Shown piece by piece: positions 9,162-17,750 of a stretch of DNA of 64,000 nt. The stretch is from Candidatus Dependentiae bacterium. GTDB taxonomy: Bacteria; Babelota; Babeliae; Babelales; RVW-14. The DNA lies in the NCBI GenBank assembly GCA_018266175.1, contig JAFEAY010000021.1, positions 124,001 through 188,000 of the forward strand. Direction: 5' to 3'. Numbering within the stretch: position 1 is the first letter of the stretch; every line of letters begins with the position of its first letter. The notes beneath the pieces are model-generated. The model was given only the letters and a program-made list of their open reading frames with translations, searched no databases and was not told the origin of the DNA. Both the position numbers and the translations under genes were made by a program.

Positions 9162-10136
9162 ATGAATAAAAAAAATATCATTATTTTGCTTGTAAGCATC
9201 ATTGTACTCCCCCTTGGAGCAGAAGATACAATCAGTCGATTTGAAAAAACAAAGTTACCGTCACGCTTAAAAAAATCTCGTCCATCTATTCAGCGTGTAG
9301 ACATGGTAAGTACTGCAACAACAGCTCAAATGACCAAGAGCGCACCAAAAAAAGTTACACCAACACGTAAGCGATGGGTTATTGATAAAATAGTTCGCCG
9401 TGTTAACGGTGCAAATATTTTGCAGTCTGATCTCAATCTTCCACGCATTTCCAAAGAAGGCGGCCGTTACACGCTTGAAGAATTGACGATGGAAGAACTT
9501 CTTATTCAGAAGGCTGGCGAGCTGCACATGCTCCCAACACCCGCAGACATCGAACGACAACTCGTTACCTTTAAAATTCAAAACAATCTCACCGGCATGA
9601 GAGAAGAAGAATTTGAGGATCAACTCAAAGAAAGCGGTTTCTCGCTTATTGCTTACAAAACTCAACTTGGTCGATTGATTGCATCAGAAAATGTACGTCG
9701 CGTTGAATTGAGCGAACGACTAGTTATAACATCGCAAGAAGTTGAAAAATTTTATGAAAATAATCCAAGTTATTTACCGGAAGCATATCATCTTTCAATC
9801 TGTACAATACCTGCTGATAAAATAAAAAACGCTCAAGAATTTATTGCATCACATGATGCTTCATGGCATGACTTGGGGCTCATTGAAAAAGAAGAGATCG
9901 GTGAAAATTTTTCCTTTGTTCTAGGCATGCAAACGGGGCAGATTTCCAAGCCATTCAAAATTGATGGTCAACGTAAAGTGATTAAACTTTTAGCAAAGCA
10001 AGATCGACGCCTTAAGACACTTGATGAACGCTACATTGAAATCGAACGAGAGCTTCAAGATAAAAGAAAATCTGAGCACTTGGAACAGCTTGAAAAAGAA
10101 TTGCATGACAAGGCGTCAGTCATTGACTTGAAGTAA
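9162..10136 (+). CDS. SurA-like periplasmic chaperone
   Basis: A 324-aa protein with a signal peptide (residues 1-20, cleavage near LGAED). I prefer the ATG at 9162 with GAGG at 9152-9155 over a TTG four codons earlier. Residues about 75-190 follow the SurA N-terminal pattern: VDKIVRRVNGANILQSDL in outline, an acidic LTMEELLIQKA helix, and a second helical block ending in VITSQEVEKFY, which normally leads into the parvulin domain. That domain looks shortened here. The likely role is escorting outer-membrane proteins to the BamA machine encoded at 22038-24503. It forms a foldase pair with the upstream lipoprotein. Confidence 0.75.
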   Translation: MNKKNIIILLVSIIVLPLGAEDTISRFEKTKLPSRLKKSRPSIQRVDMVSTATTAQMTKSAPKKVTPTRKRWVIDKIVRRVNGANILQSDLNLPRISKEGGRYTLEELTMEELLIQKAGELHMLPTPADIERQLVTFKIQNNLTGMREEEFEDQLKESGFSLIAYKTQLGRLIASENVRRVELSERLVITSQEVEKFYENNPSYLPEAYHLSICTIPADKIKNAQEFIASHDASWHDLGLIEKEEIGENFSFVLGMQTGQISKPFKIDGQRKVIKLLAKQDRRLKTLDERYIEIERELQDKRKSEHLEQLEKELHDKASVIDLK

Positions 10137-10162
10137 CGGATAACGTACGTTACTTGCATTCT
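10131..10162 (+). terminator. Possible weak terminator overlapping the surA-like stop codon
   Basis: AAGTAACG (10131-10138) and CGTTACTT (10148-10155) form an 8-bp stem that includes the stop codon. The following T run is poor, so this is tentative. Confidence 0.3.
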
Positions 10163-10220
10163 TCCCCCCCTTTGCTATCTTTGAGTTGTTATTTACTTCA
10201 AAAAGTGAGAATGAGAGAAG

Positions 10221-11426
10221 ATGAGGCCAATTATTATTGTGGTGGGCACTCGCCCTGAAGCAATTAAACTAGCTCCGCTCTACCTGGCATTAACCAGAGA
10301 AAACATTCCAACTTTGTTGTGCGCAACTTTTCAGCACTCCGAACTCTTGGCTCAGGTTTTTGATCTTTTTCAAATTACTCCAGACATCAGATTAGATGTC
10401 ATGCGAGAAAATCAGGATCTCTTTTTTCTTACCTGCACTATTCTTGAAAAGATTGGTCGCGTTTACCAAGAATACAAACCAAGCTTAGTACTTGTTCAGG
10501 GAGATACAACGACGACTTTTGCTGCAGCACTCGCTGCATTCTATCTCAAAATTCCTGTAGGACATGTTGAAGCAGGACTACGTTCCGGCAATAAATATTC
10601 TCCTTTCCCTGAAGAAGTAAATCGTGTTTTTACCAGTACCTGTGCATCATTTCACTTTGCACCAACAGCACTTAATGTTGCCAACCTTTTAAAAGAAGGG
10701 ATTGCCCGAGAATCTATTTCTTGTACAGGCAATACCGCTGTTGATGCACTTTTTTGGATTAGAGATCGGATTAACAGACAGCAGATTAGTATCTGTCCAA
10801 AACTGATAGAGCAGATTGAAAATTGTAAAAAAAATAAACAGCAAATTGTGCTTGTAACAGCACATCGTCGAGAGTCTTTTAACGGAGGTCTTGAACAAAT
10901 TTTTTCAAGCATCAAAAAATTTGCGACTCAACATCCTGATGTAACTTTTTTTTATCCATTTCATCCAAACCCACATGTCCTCAAAGCAATTGAGGCCTCG
11001 TGCATCAAGGATATTCAAAATATACATCTTATGCCTCCACTTCTCTATAAAGACCTTGTTTACTTGCTCATGGCATGCAATTGGGTAGTTTCAGATTCGG
11101 GTGGGATACAAGAAGAAGCAATCAGTTTGGGTAAATCTGTTATTGTGGTACGCGAGTATACGGAACGCCCAGAAGGCATCTGGGAAGGCATGTTGACACT
11201 TGCAGGAACAGACGAAAAAAGTATATTACATGAAATGTTAACTTTGTATGCTCAACAAAAAAACAACCACACAGACTCCTTGGTCTATGGGGACGGAAAA
11301 GCATGCGACCGTATTGTAGCAATCATAAAGAACCTGATACAACCAAGCCACTCAACATTGAATGAAAACAGTGCATTGAAAACGGCTTGTGCAGAGACAG
11401 AAAAAATTATGAGTAGGCACCAGTAA
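10221..11426 (+). CDS. wecB: UDP-N-acetylglucosamine 2-epimerase (non-hydrolysing)
   Basis: A 401-aa cytosolic enzyme that interconverts UDP-GlcNAc and UDP-ManNAc. Family motifs are intact: GTRPEAIK (residues 9-16), QGDTTTTFA, HVEAGLRSG followed by PFPEEVNR, TAHRRES, and SDSGGIQEEA near the C-terminus. Length is normal apart from a tail of about 30 residues. It is the first gene of a three-gene unit with a UDP-ManNAc dehydrogenase 26 nt downstream. Together they give UDP-ManNAcA, a building block of surface glycans. The ribosome site before the ATG is weak (GAGAAG). Confidence 0.93.
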   Translation: MRPIIIVVGTRPEAIKLAPLYLALTRENIPTLLCATFQHSELLAQVFDLFQITPDIRLDVMRENQDLFFLTCTILEKIGRVYQEYKPSLVLVQGDTTTTFAAALAAFYLKIPVGHVEAGLRSGNKYSPFPEEVNRVFTSTCASFHFAPTALNVANLLKEGIARESISCTGNTAVDALFWIRDRINRQQISICPKLIEQIENCKKNKQQIVLVTAHRRESFNGGLEQIFSSIKKFATQHPDVTFFYPFHPNPHVLKAIEASCIKDIQNIHLMPPLLYKDLVYLLMACNWVVSDSGGIQEEAISLGKSVIVVREYTERPEGIWEGMLTLAGTDEKSILHEMLTLYAQQKNNHTDSLVYGDGKACDRIVAIIKNLIQPSHSTLNENSALKTACAETEKIMSRHQ

Positions 11427-11452
11427 CACTTTCTTTAGAGATGGAGAGGCTA

Positions 11453-12760
11453 ATGAAGCGCGTTTCGGTATTAGGGCTTGGTTATATTGGTTTGCCGACA
11501 GCCATTCTTGCTGCTCAAGCAGGATATAATGTAAGTGGCTTTGATACCAATCAAGAAAAAGTAAAAAAAATAAACACTGGAAATCCGACTATTTTTGAAC
11601 CAGAAATTACTGAACGCCTCTGGGAAACGCTCAAAGATAATAATTTTAAAGCTTACACAGATTTGCAATATGCTGACTACTTTGTTATTGCAGTTCCAAC
11701 ACCTTTTAAAGAAAATAAAACAGCAGATCTGAGTTATGTATTCGCTGCAGGAGAGTTTATTGCTCAGCGTCTTCGCCCTGGGAACTTAGTTATTCTTGAG
11801 TCAACCGTTCCTGTTGGTACAACAGAAAAATTAACGCTCCAACTGGAAGAGCTGTCTGGCCTCAAAGTTGGTATTGATTTTTTTGTTGCACACTGCCCGG
11901 AACGAGTCCTTCCTGGAAGAATATTTAAAGAACTTGTTACCAATGATCGTATTGTTGGTGGGATCTGTCAACGCTCATGCGAGCTCTCTCAAGCTTTTTA
12001 TGCAAAATTTGTGAAAGGTTTTATCCACGTCTCTGATGATAAAACGGCAGAGATGGTGAAGCTCATTGAAAATAGCTCACGCGATGTGATGATTGCATTT
12101 GCAAACCAAGTTGCTGGCATGTGCGAGCAAGCCGGCCTTGACCCTCATCACGTTATTGAACTTGCAAATAAGCATCCACGCGTAAAAATTCTCAAGCCAA
12201 CATGTGGCGTTGGAGGACATTGCATAGCAATTGATCCATTTTTCTTAATTGAAACCTTCCCTGAAGAAACATCACTGCTTAAGACAGCACGTATGATTAA
12301 TGACACAAAACCCTTTAAGGTTCTGGAAACAATTTTCAACAAAGCTCAAGAGCTTAAAAATCTTGGTGTTGAAAAACCACACATTTTGACACTTGGCCTG
12401 ACGTACAAGCAAGATGTTGATGATATTCGTGAATCGCCAGCACTTAAAATAGCGCAAGAGCTCGGACAAAAAAACTCATTTTTCGATCTTCAGGTTTTTG
12501 ATCCTAATGTTCCACAAGCAACGATTAGTGCGCTTGATTTTAAATCACCTCAAAGCTTGCTCAAAGGAATTGCTTGGGCTGATATGGTTGTTATTTTAGT
12601 CAAACACAAAGAATTTTTTCACATCAGAGAAGAAATTCTTTCAGATAAAGTTGTTATTGATAGCTGCGGGCTGCTCTACGATTTACGAACCCGTCACACA
12701 CAAGACTTTCTTGAAGGCGCTATTAAAACGAGTTATAACCTCGTGCGAAGCGATCCATAA
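11453..12760 (+). CDS. wecC: UDP-N-acetyl-D-mannosamine dehydrogenase
   Basis: A 435-aa NAD-dependent enzyme oxidising UDP-ManNAc to UDP-ManNAcA in two steps through a thioester. It has an N-terminal Rossmann motif (GLGYIGLP, residues 8-15), the family's ESTVPVGTT segment and the catalytic cysteine in GVGGHCIAIDP (Cys257). The C-terminal UDP-binding domain includes GLTYKQDVDDIRESPA. I start at 11453, where GGAG (11443-11446) sits 6 nt away; the ATG at 11441 lacks a ribosome site. Adjacency to wecB supports the ManNAc assignment over UDP-Glc or UDP-Gal dehydrogenases. Confidence 0.9.
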   Translation: MKRVSVLGLGYIGLPTAILAAQAGYNVSGFDTNQEKVKKINTGNPTIFEPEITERLWETLKDNNFKAYTDLQYADYFVIAVPTPFKENKTADLSYVFAAGEFIAQRLRPGNLVILESTVPVGTTEKLTLQLEELSGLKVGIDFFVAHCPERVLPGRIFKELVTNDRIVGGICQRSCELSQAFYAKFVKGFIHVSDDKTAEMVKLIENSSRDVMIAFANQVAGMCEQAGLDPHHVIELANKHPRVKILKPTCGVGGHCIAIDPFFLIETFPEETSLLKTARMINDTKPFKVLETIFNKAQELKNLGVEKPHILTLGLTYKQDVDDIRESPALKIAQELGQKNSFFDLQVFDPNVPQATISALDFKSPQSLLKGIAWADMVVILVKHKEFFHIREEILSDKVVIDSCGLLYDLRTRHTQDFLEGAIKTSYNLVRSDP

Positions 12761-12786
12761 AACTACTAAAAGGAGTAAGAGAATCG

Positions 12787-15015
12787 ATGAAGCAAGTATT
12801 CCTCCAGCGCGGAAATGTTCAACTGCATGACATTGCTATGCCACTTGAACATGAAAATAACATCATAGTAAAAGTTCATTATTCTTTTATTAGTACAGGT
12901 ACTGAAGGTGCAACGCTTGTCGCCTCAGGACAATCGCTTTTTAGTAAGTTTACTCAAAATGCTCAAAATCATGCGCAAAAGGTTCTTGGCGCACTCAAAG
13001 AAAATGGAGTTGCGGGCACTATTGCGCTCATCAAAGAAAAAATCAATCAGGTAATGCCACTTGGATATTCGTGCGCAGGCCAAGTAGTTCATATTGGCAA
13101 AAATGTTACCAACTTTCGGATTGGTGATTATGTAGCCTGTGCAGGCGCAGCATATGCTCATCACGCAGACCTGGTAACAATACCACAAAATCTTGCCGTG
13201 AAGATTTATGATCAAGCAATACTCAAGCAAGCAAGCTTAACCACTATTGGCTCTATTGCTTTGCAAGGAGTCAGGCGTGCACAACTACAACTGGGTGAAA
13301 CGGTCTGCGTACTTGGTCTTGGTTTGATTGGCCAAATAACGGTTCAACTTGTTAAGCTCGCCGGCTGCAAAGTGATTGCATCAGATTTGATTGATACAAA
13401 AGTAGATCTTGCCCGAAGCTTTGGTGCGTCCCACAGCTTTAATGCTCTTAAAAATAACATTGTTGATGAAGTAGCATTTGCAACAGCTCACAAAGGTGTT
13501 GATGTTACGATTATTGCAGCATCATCTGAATCAGGAAAAATTATTGATCATGCCATGCACATTACCCGCCGAAAAGGAAAAGTCGTTTTGGTTGGTGATG
13601 TGAAGATAGATTTTAATCGTGAACAATTTTATACCAAAGAGATCGATTTTCTCATCTCTTGTTCCTATGGTCCAGGTCGATATGACAAATCATACGAAAT
13701 TGATGGAAAAGATTACCCATACGATTATGTTCGCTGGACTGAAAATCGCAACATGGAACTTTTCATTAAACTCTTGGAAGAAAAAAAGGTTAACGTTGAC
13801 CCACTTATCTCGCATGAATTTGATCTGAATAACGTTGAACAAGCCTATGAATGTTTACAAAAAAGTGATGCTTTGGGTATTGTTCTTTCATATTCATCTT
13901 CCAGTAACCAGCAAAATTTTACGGCACTTGATCAGCTCCTTGAGCCCGACCAAACCAAGAGATTTGTTACTATTGATAAGAAAATTAAGGTTGGCGTTAT
14001 TGGAGCCGGTGGCTTTGCTAAAGTAAAACTATTACCGATCATCAACACCATAAAAAATTGCCATATCCACACAATCATCGATTCTGACGCATCAACAACA
14101 CTTAATGTCGCTCGTCAATATGGCGCACACCGCATTAATAATGATTACAAAAAAATGCTTGCCGATGATGATGTGAATGTCATTGTTATAGCAACTCCTC
14201 ATGCACTTCACATGCAACAGACCATTGATTGCTTAGCTGCGGGGAAAGCGGTTTTTTGCGAAAAACCAGTAGCAGTAAATATTGAACAACTCAATCAACT
14301 TGGCACCTTTCTTACTGCTCATCCAGATGCTATGTACTGTGCCGATTTTAACCGTCCTTTTGCACCATTTATGCAATCAACAAAAGCTGCTCTTGGTTTG
14401 CGAAGCAATCCTATTCAAGTTATGTATCGGGTTAATGCGGGATATTTAGGGCAAGACCATTGGATTCAAAGCAAAGAACATGGCGGTAGAATTATTGGCG
14501 AAGCGTGCCATATGTTTGAACTCTTTTGTTTCCTTACCGATGCTCTTCCTATTTCCGTTGCCGTGTCATCAACAAACCCTCGTAATAAAGACCTTGGCCA
14601 TGACAATTTTGCAACACATATCACCATGAGTGATGGTTCATTATGCTCGTTGGTGTATAGTACCCTTGGCAGCAATGCCCTTGGCAAAGAGTACATGGAA
14701 ATATTCTTTGATGGCAAAACTATCAAGATGAATGATTTTTATGAACTGACCGGTTACGGTATGCCGCTTTCTTTTAATCAAAAATCAATGTCTCAAGACA
14801 AAGGACATGAAAATTTGATTAATGCGTTCTTTCAAGCAACGCGTACAGAGGGTGCTGCATCGCCTATCCCATTACAACGAATCCTTGCAGCAACGCAAGT
14901 GAGCATTGTTGCAGATCGCTTAGCTGCTCGAGGTGGTGGTTTTGAGTATCTGAATATGGAATATCAGATTGTACATACAACGGACGAACAAAAGAACCTG
15001 CATGAACAACAATAA
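12787..15015 (+). CDS. Two-domain oxidoreductase: medium-chain dehydrogenase fused to Gfo/Idh/MocA dehydrogenase
   Basis: A 742-aa fusion. Residues about 1-365 are a medium-chain (zinc-type) dehydrogenase with nucleotide motif VLGLGLIGQI (about 175-184). Residues about 398-742 are a Gfo/Idh/MocA oxidoreductase starting at VGVIGAGGFAK and carrying CEKPVAVN and a GGRIIGEACH segment. Such two-domain proteins are known from surface-polysaccharide gene clusters, where they are thought to act on sugar nucleotides. Here it follows wecB and wecC by 26 nt with AAAGGAG before the ATG, so it probably modifies or branches from UDP-ManNAc(A). The actual reaction is not established. Confidence 0.85.
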   Translation: MKQVFLQRGNVQLHDIAMPLEHENNIIVKVHYSFISTGTEGATLVASGQSLFSKFTQNAQNHAQKVLGALKENGVAGTIALIKEKINQVMPLGYSCAGQVVHIGKNVTNFRIGDYVACAGAAYAHHADLVTIPQNLAVKIYDQAILKQASLTTIGSIALQGVRRAQLQLGETVCVLGLGLIGQITVQLVKLAGCKVIASDLIDTKVDLARSFGASHSFNALKNNIVDEVAFATAHKGVDVTIIAASSESGKIIDHAMHITRRKGKVVLVGDVKIDFNREQFYTKEIDFLISCSYGPGRYDKSYEIDGKDYPYDYVRWTENRNMELFIKLLEEKKVNVDPLISHEFDLNNVEQAYECLQKSDALGIVLSYSSSSNQQNFTALDQLLEPDQTKRFVTIDKKIKVGVIGAGGFAKVKLLPIINTIKNCHIHTIIDSDASTTLNVARQYGAHRINNDYKKMLADDDVNVIVIATPHALHMQQTIDCLAAGKAVFCEKPVAVNIEQLNQLGTFLTAHPDAMYCADFNRPFAPFMQSTKAALGLRSNPIQVMYRVNAGYLGQDHWIQSKEHGGRIIGEACHMFELFCFLTDALPISVAVSSTNPRNKDLGHDNFATHITMSDGSLCSLVYSTLGSNALGKEYMEIFFDGKTIKMNDFYELTGYGMPLSFNQKSMSQDKGHENLINAFFQATRTEGAASPIPLQRILAATQVSIVADRLAARGGGFEYLNMEYQIVHTTDEQKNLHEQQ

Positions 15016-15143
15016 AAGATAAAATTTTAACTCAATCAAGAACAAGCTCAATCAAGCTTCTTGCTATCACTTAGAGTTGACCTCAAGCACTGAAGACTCC
15101 TATTTACTTACAATTTCAATTAAAAGTAAAAAATAATTATTAA

Positions 15144-15171
15144 TTGACTTATAGGAATCTTAATGTAGCAT
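15144..15171 (+). promoter_or_regulatory. Candidate promoter
   Basis: TTGACT (15144-15149), a 16-nt spacer and TAGCAT (15166-15171) in the gap before the exported membrane protein. The start, TTGACTTAT, is the same as in the candidate at 4002. Apart from this, the gap at 15016-15222 shows nothing notable. Confidence 0.4.
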
Positions 15172-15222
15172 AAACCCTCATAATTATTATTTTTTTTGCT
15201 ACTTAAACTCAAGGATTTATTG

Positions 15223-16134
15223 ATGAATCGAAATATGCTTAACCTCTTTTTTGTAATGAGTATTCTTGCATGCAGCACACCAGCTACCGCTTATGGGCTA
15301 GCAGAAGAAACGTTAATCAATTCAGGCCTTGCTGTGATGAATGATAATAAAATTACCGATAATAAACTTACACAGGATCTAGATAAACTCATTGCACTTC
15401 TCCAAAAATCTTCACAATCAACGCTTGAAAACAAAGCCGCTGCCACATGTAGCGCTCTTGGACTTGGAGGCCTAGCTGGATTATTTGTTGGAAGTACATA
15501 TCGGTTAAGTCAAAGAAAAACGGTTACAAATCCTTGGTTTGGCGAGCATATCGATATGTCAGATTTTGTAAGTTCAACGGCAAAGGTAGGCGTTCCGGTT
15601 GGCTTAGTTGTAGCTGGACTATCATTCTTGGTTCTGAAAAAAATAATCGAACCTAAAAATAGTTCATCGCTTAATAGCTTTGCTCAAAAGCTCAATGATT
15701 TTAAATCTGAATTATCCCGTAATGAAACATTAACTGAGATCAACCAAATCAAGCTTGAAAAAATCATTACGCTTCTTACACATGTTTTTGAAAAAAGTAG
15801 CGCAAATTCCACTGCAACTATTATCAAGAAAATAGTGGCAATGTTGAGTGGAGGAGTTATTTCTGGTACTTCAAGTTTTACTAGTTATCTTGGTTTCGCC
15901 CTGATTTTTGCACAATTGAATGAAACACTAAAAGATCACTTTAATTATGATGAAGATCTTTTAATCCAATTACCATTGGCACACGCATTACCAGCTTTCT
16001 TAGCTGGAGCAGGGCTCACCTCTCTAGTTGCAAATAAAATTCTTGAGCCGGAACTGCTTAACCTCGAGGGAATTGAGCAAGCAAGTATCAACGCGCTGTA
16101 TGACTTTTTACCAAATAAAGCATCAGTCGCTTAA
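15223..16134 (+). CDS. Exported polytopic membrane protein of unknown function
   Basis: A 303-aa protein. The ATG at 15223 has AAGGA at 15211-15215 and is followed by a signal peptide ending near ATAYG. The chain then alternates soluble heptad-like stretches with glycine-rich hydrophobic segments at roughly residues 75-95, 120-145, 215-240 and 255-275. The block looks like an internal duplication: helix pair, then K(I/K)IEP- or KILEP-type segment, twice. The layout recalls the small paralogues at 51111-52214, but homology is only suggested. Function unknown. Confidence 0.75.
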   Translation: MNRNMLNLFFVMSILACSTPATAYGLAEETLINSGLAVMNDNKITDNKLTQDLDKLIALLQKSSQSTLENKAAATCSALGLGGLAGLFVGSTYRLSQRKTVTNPWFGEHIDMSDFVSSTAKVGVPVGLVVAGLSFLVLKKIIEPKNSSSLNSFAQKLNDFKSELSRNETLTEINQIKLEKIITLLTHVFEKSSANSTATIIKKIVAMLSGGVISGTSSFTSYLGFALIFAQLNETLKDHFNYDEDLLIQLPLAHALPAFLAGAGLTSLVANKILEPELLNLEGIEQASINALYDFLPNKASVA

Positions 16135-16154
16135 GCAAAAAAAATCTTATGATT

Positions 16155-16187
16155 GGGTTGCTGCTTCACAACAGCAACCCTTTTTTA
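16155..16187 (+). terminator. Rho-independent terminator
   Basis: Perfect 9-bp stem GGGTTGCTG (16155-16163) / CAGCAACCC (16172-16180) followed by six Ts. Confidence 0.9.
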
Positions 16188-16215
16188 TTCTCATAACTAA
16201 ATCTAAAACTCTCAA

Positions 16216-16255
16216 ACTTGAAGCACTTCAAGTGGTTATTAATGCGTTGTATACT
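16216..16255 (+). promoter_or_regulatory. Candidate waaA promoter with an operator-like palindrome
   Basis: ACTTGAAG (16216-16223) and CTTCAAGT (16226-16233) form an 8+8 inverted repeat with a 2-nt centre. A TATACT -10 box (16250-16255) lies 17 nt after the position where a -35 box would overlap the right arm (TTCAAG, 16227-16232). A repressor or activator site is plausible; no regulator is known. Confidence 0.4.
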
Positions 16256-16300
16256 CTCTTAGGTAAAAAAACGTAAAAATAATTAAAATGGGTTTTTATT

Positions 16301-17668
16301 ATGCTCACGCTATTTATATTCTTGCTCTATCAATTCGTTCAACTATTCATCTTGCCAATAGTTATTCCTTACACATTTATCACACAAATTAATGCTCAAG
16401 AGGTCTGTGCTTTGGTTAAAGAGCAGTCGGGATTTGTTCCACAAACCGACAGCTCACAGCATGTGGTCTGGATTCATGGCCTCAACGCCGGTGAAATTTT
16501 ATCGATTCAAGCACTGGTTGAAAAAATTAAACATGAAATTCCAGGAAGTGCTTGTTACATAACTTCAAGCACGCAAGAGGGCAAAAATATTGCTGAAAAA
16601 ACAATTAAGGCCGATTACGTCAGCATGCTGCCTCATGATAACATTGCATCAATGTCGCTGGCTTTTGCTCGTATTAACCCGACAGCTATTATTGCTCTTG
16701 AGCACGAAGTATGGCCAACCATGGTCATGTACGCACATATGAAAAATATTCCCATCTATTTGCTCAATGCTCAAATGACCAGCTGCACCGCAAAGAATTT
16801 ACAGAATAATAATCCTCTTTATCACAATCTTTTTAGTAATTTTTCTGAAATTTTTGCTCAAAGCATGCAGGACAAAAAACTCTTTGAAGAGGCCGGAATT
16901 GCGTCTCACATGGTTACTTCTCTTGGCAACATCAAAGCATTTAATGTCATGCCAAAAAAAGAATCTCTCTTGCTCGGGCACGCAGACAAGCTTGAGCAAT
17001 TTAACAAAGAGAAGCAATCAACCATCATGCTTGTTGGCTCAGTGCACAAGGGAGAAGTTGACCATTACCTCAATGTTTTCACCACACTGAAAAAAGATAA
17101 TCCTTCACTCAAGCTTATTCTTGCTCCAAGATTTAAAGACTGGCATGATGAACTAATTCAAAAAGTAACACTCACAAAACTACCATTTTTTATATGGAGT
17201 GACGGTTCTCTAAAAATTTCAAATCTCAGCGAGCTTATTTCAGAACTTGGAGAAAAAGTTCTTGTTGATAACGATATTGTGGTGGTAAATACCTTTGGCA
17301 CGCTGTTTATGCTCAGCTCGATTGCAGACCTCTACTTCCCCGGCGGCACATTTGTTCCTGTTGGCGGACATAACGTTCTAGAACCAGCAGCCTGGGGAAA
17401 CCCAATGATTATTGGACCTCATGATGAAAACACGCGAGAAATTGTTAACTTGCTTGCCGAGCAGCAAGCTATTATCAAAGTACAAACTCCTGAAGAGCTT
17501 TTTGAACAAACCGAAGCACTGCTTAAGAATCAAAAGAAACGACGTAAACTTGGAAATCATGCTCTTACATGGATTACGCATGAAGCTGTTTATGTTGAAG
17601 CTGGACTTGAAAAAGTTGTTTCACTGATACAGGATACAATCACTCATAATTTGCAAGAATATGCTTGA
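16301..17668 (+). CDS. waaA: 3-deoxy-D-manno-octulosonic-acid (Kdo) transferase
   Basis: A 455-aa inner-membrane-associated glycosyltransferase adding Kdo to lipid A precursor. It has an N-terminal membrane anchor (residues 1-25) and an HGLNAGEI motif holding the catalytic Glu (about Glu65, the usual ASVGE position). ALEHEVWPTM corresponds to the family's ETELWPN, and GGHNVLEPAAWGNP near the C-terminus is diagnostic. Length is close to that of other WaaA proteins. It stands alone between two terminators and implies that the cell makes a lipid A-Kdo outer membrane. Confidence 0.92.
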   Translation: MLTLFIFLLYQFVQLFILPIVIPYTFITQINAQEVCALVKEQSGFVPQTDSSQHVVWIHGLNAGEILSIQALVEKIKHEIPGSACYITSSTQEGKNIAEKTIKADYVSMLPHDNIASMSLAFARINPTAIIALEHEVWPTMVMYAHMKNIPIYLLNAQMTSCTAKNLQNNNPLYHNLFSNFSEIFAQSMQDKKLFEEAGIASHMVTSLGNIKAFNVMPKKESLLLGHADKLEQFNKEKQSTIMLVGSVHKGEVDHYLNVFTTLKKDNPSLKLILAPRFKDWHDELIQKVTLTKLPFFIWSDGSLKISNLSELISELGEKVLVDNDIVVVNTFGTLFMLSSIADLYFPGGTFVPVGGHNVLEPAAWGNPMIIGPHDENTREIVNLLAEQQAIIKVQTPEELFEQTEALLKNQKKRRKLGNHALTWITHEAVYVEAGLEKVVSLIQDTITHNLQEYA

Positions 17669-17694
17669 ATAAGAATATTATTAAGTGATATTAG

Positions 17695-17736
17695 AAAGGG
17701 CTATAACTTTAAAATCATAGCCCTTTTAAATTTTTC
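17695..17736. terminator. Bidirectional terminator between waaA and the convergent ankyrin gene
   Basis: AAAGGGCTAT (17695-17704) pairs with ATAGCCCTTT (17717-17726). An A-rich left flank and T-rich right flank let it serve both strands. Confidence 0.8.
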
Positions 17737-17750
17737 TCAAACAATAACAT

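Noticed and set aside
15030-15065. Inverted repeat after the two-domain oxidoreductase
   Set aside because: The arms need a 2-nt bulge and are not followed by Ts.
16028-16276. 82-aa ORF overlapping the end of the exported membrane protein gene
   Set aside because: It reads through a perfect terminator (16155-16187) in another frame and has no ribosome site; it is a shadow.
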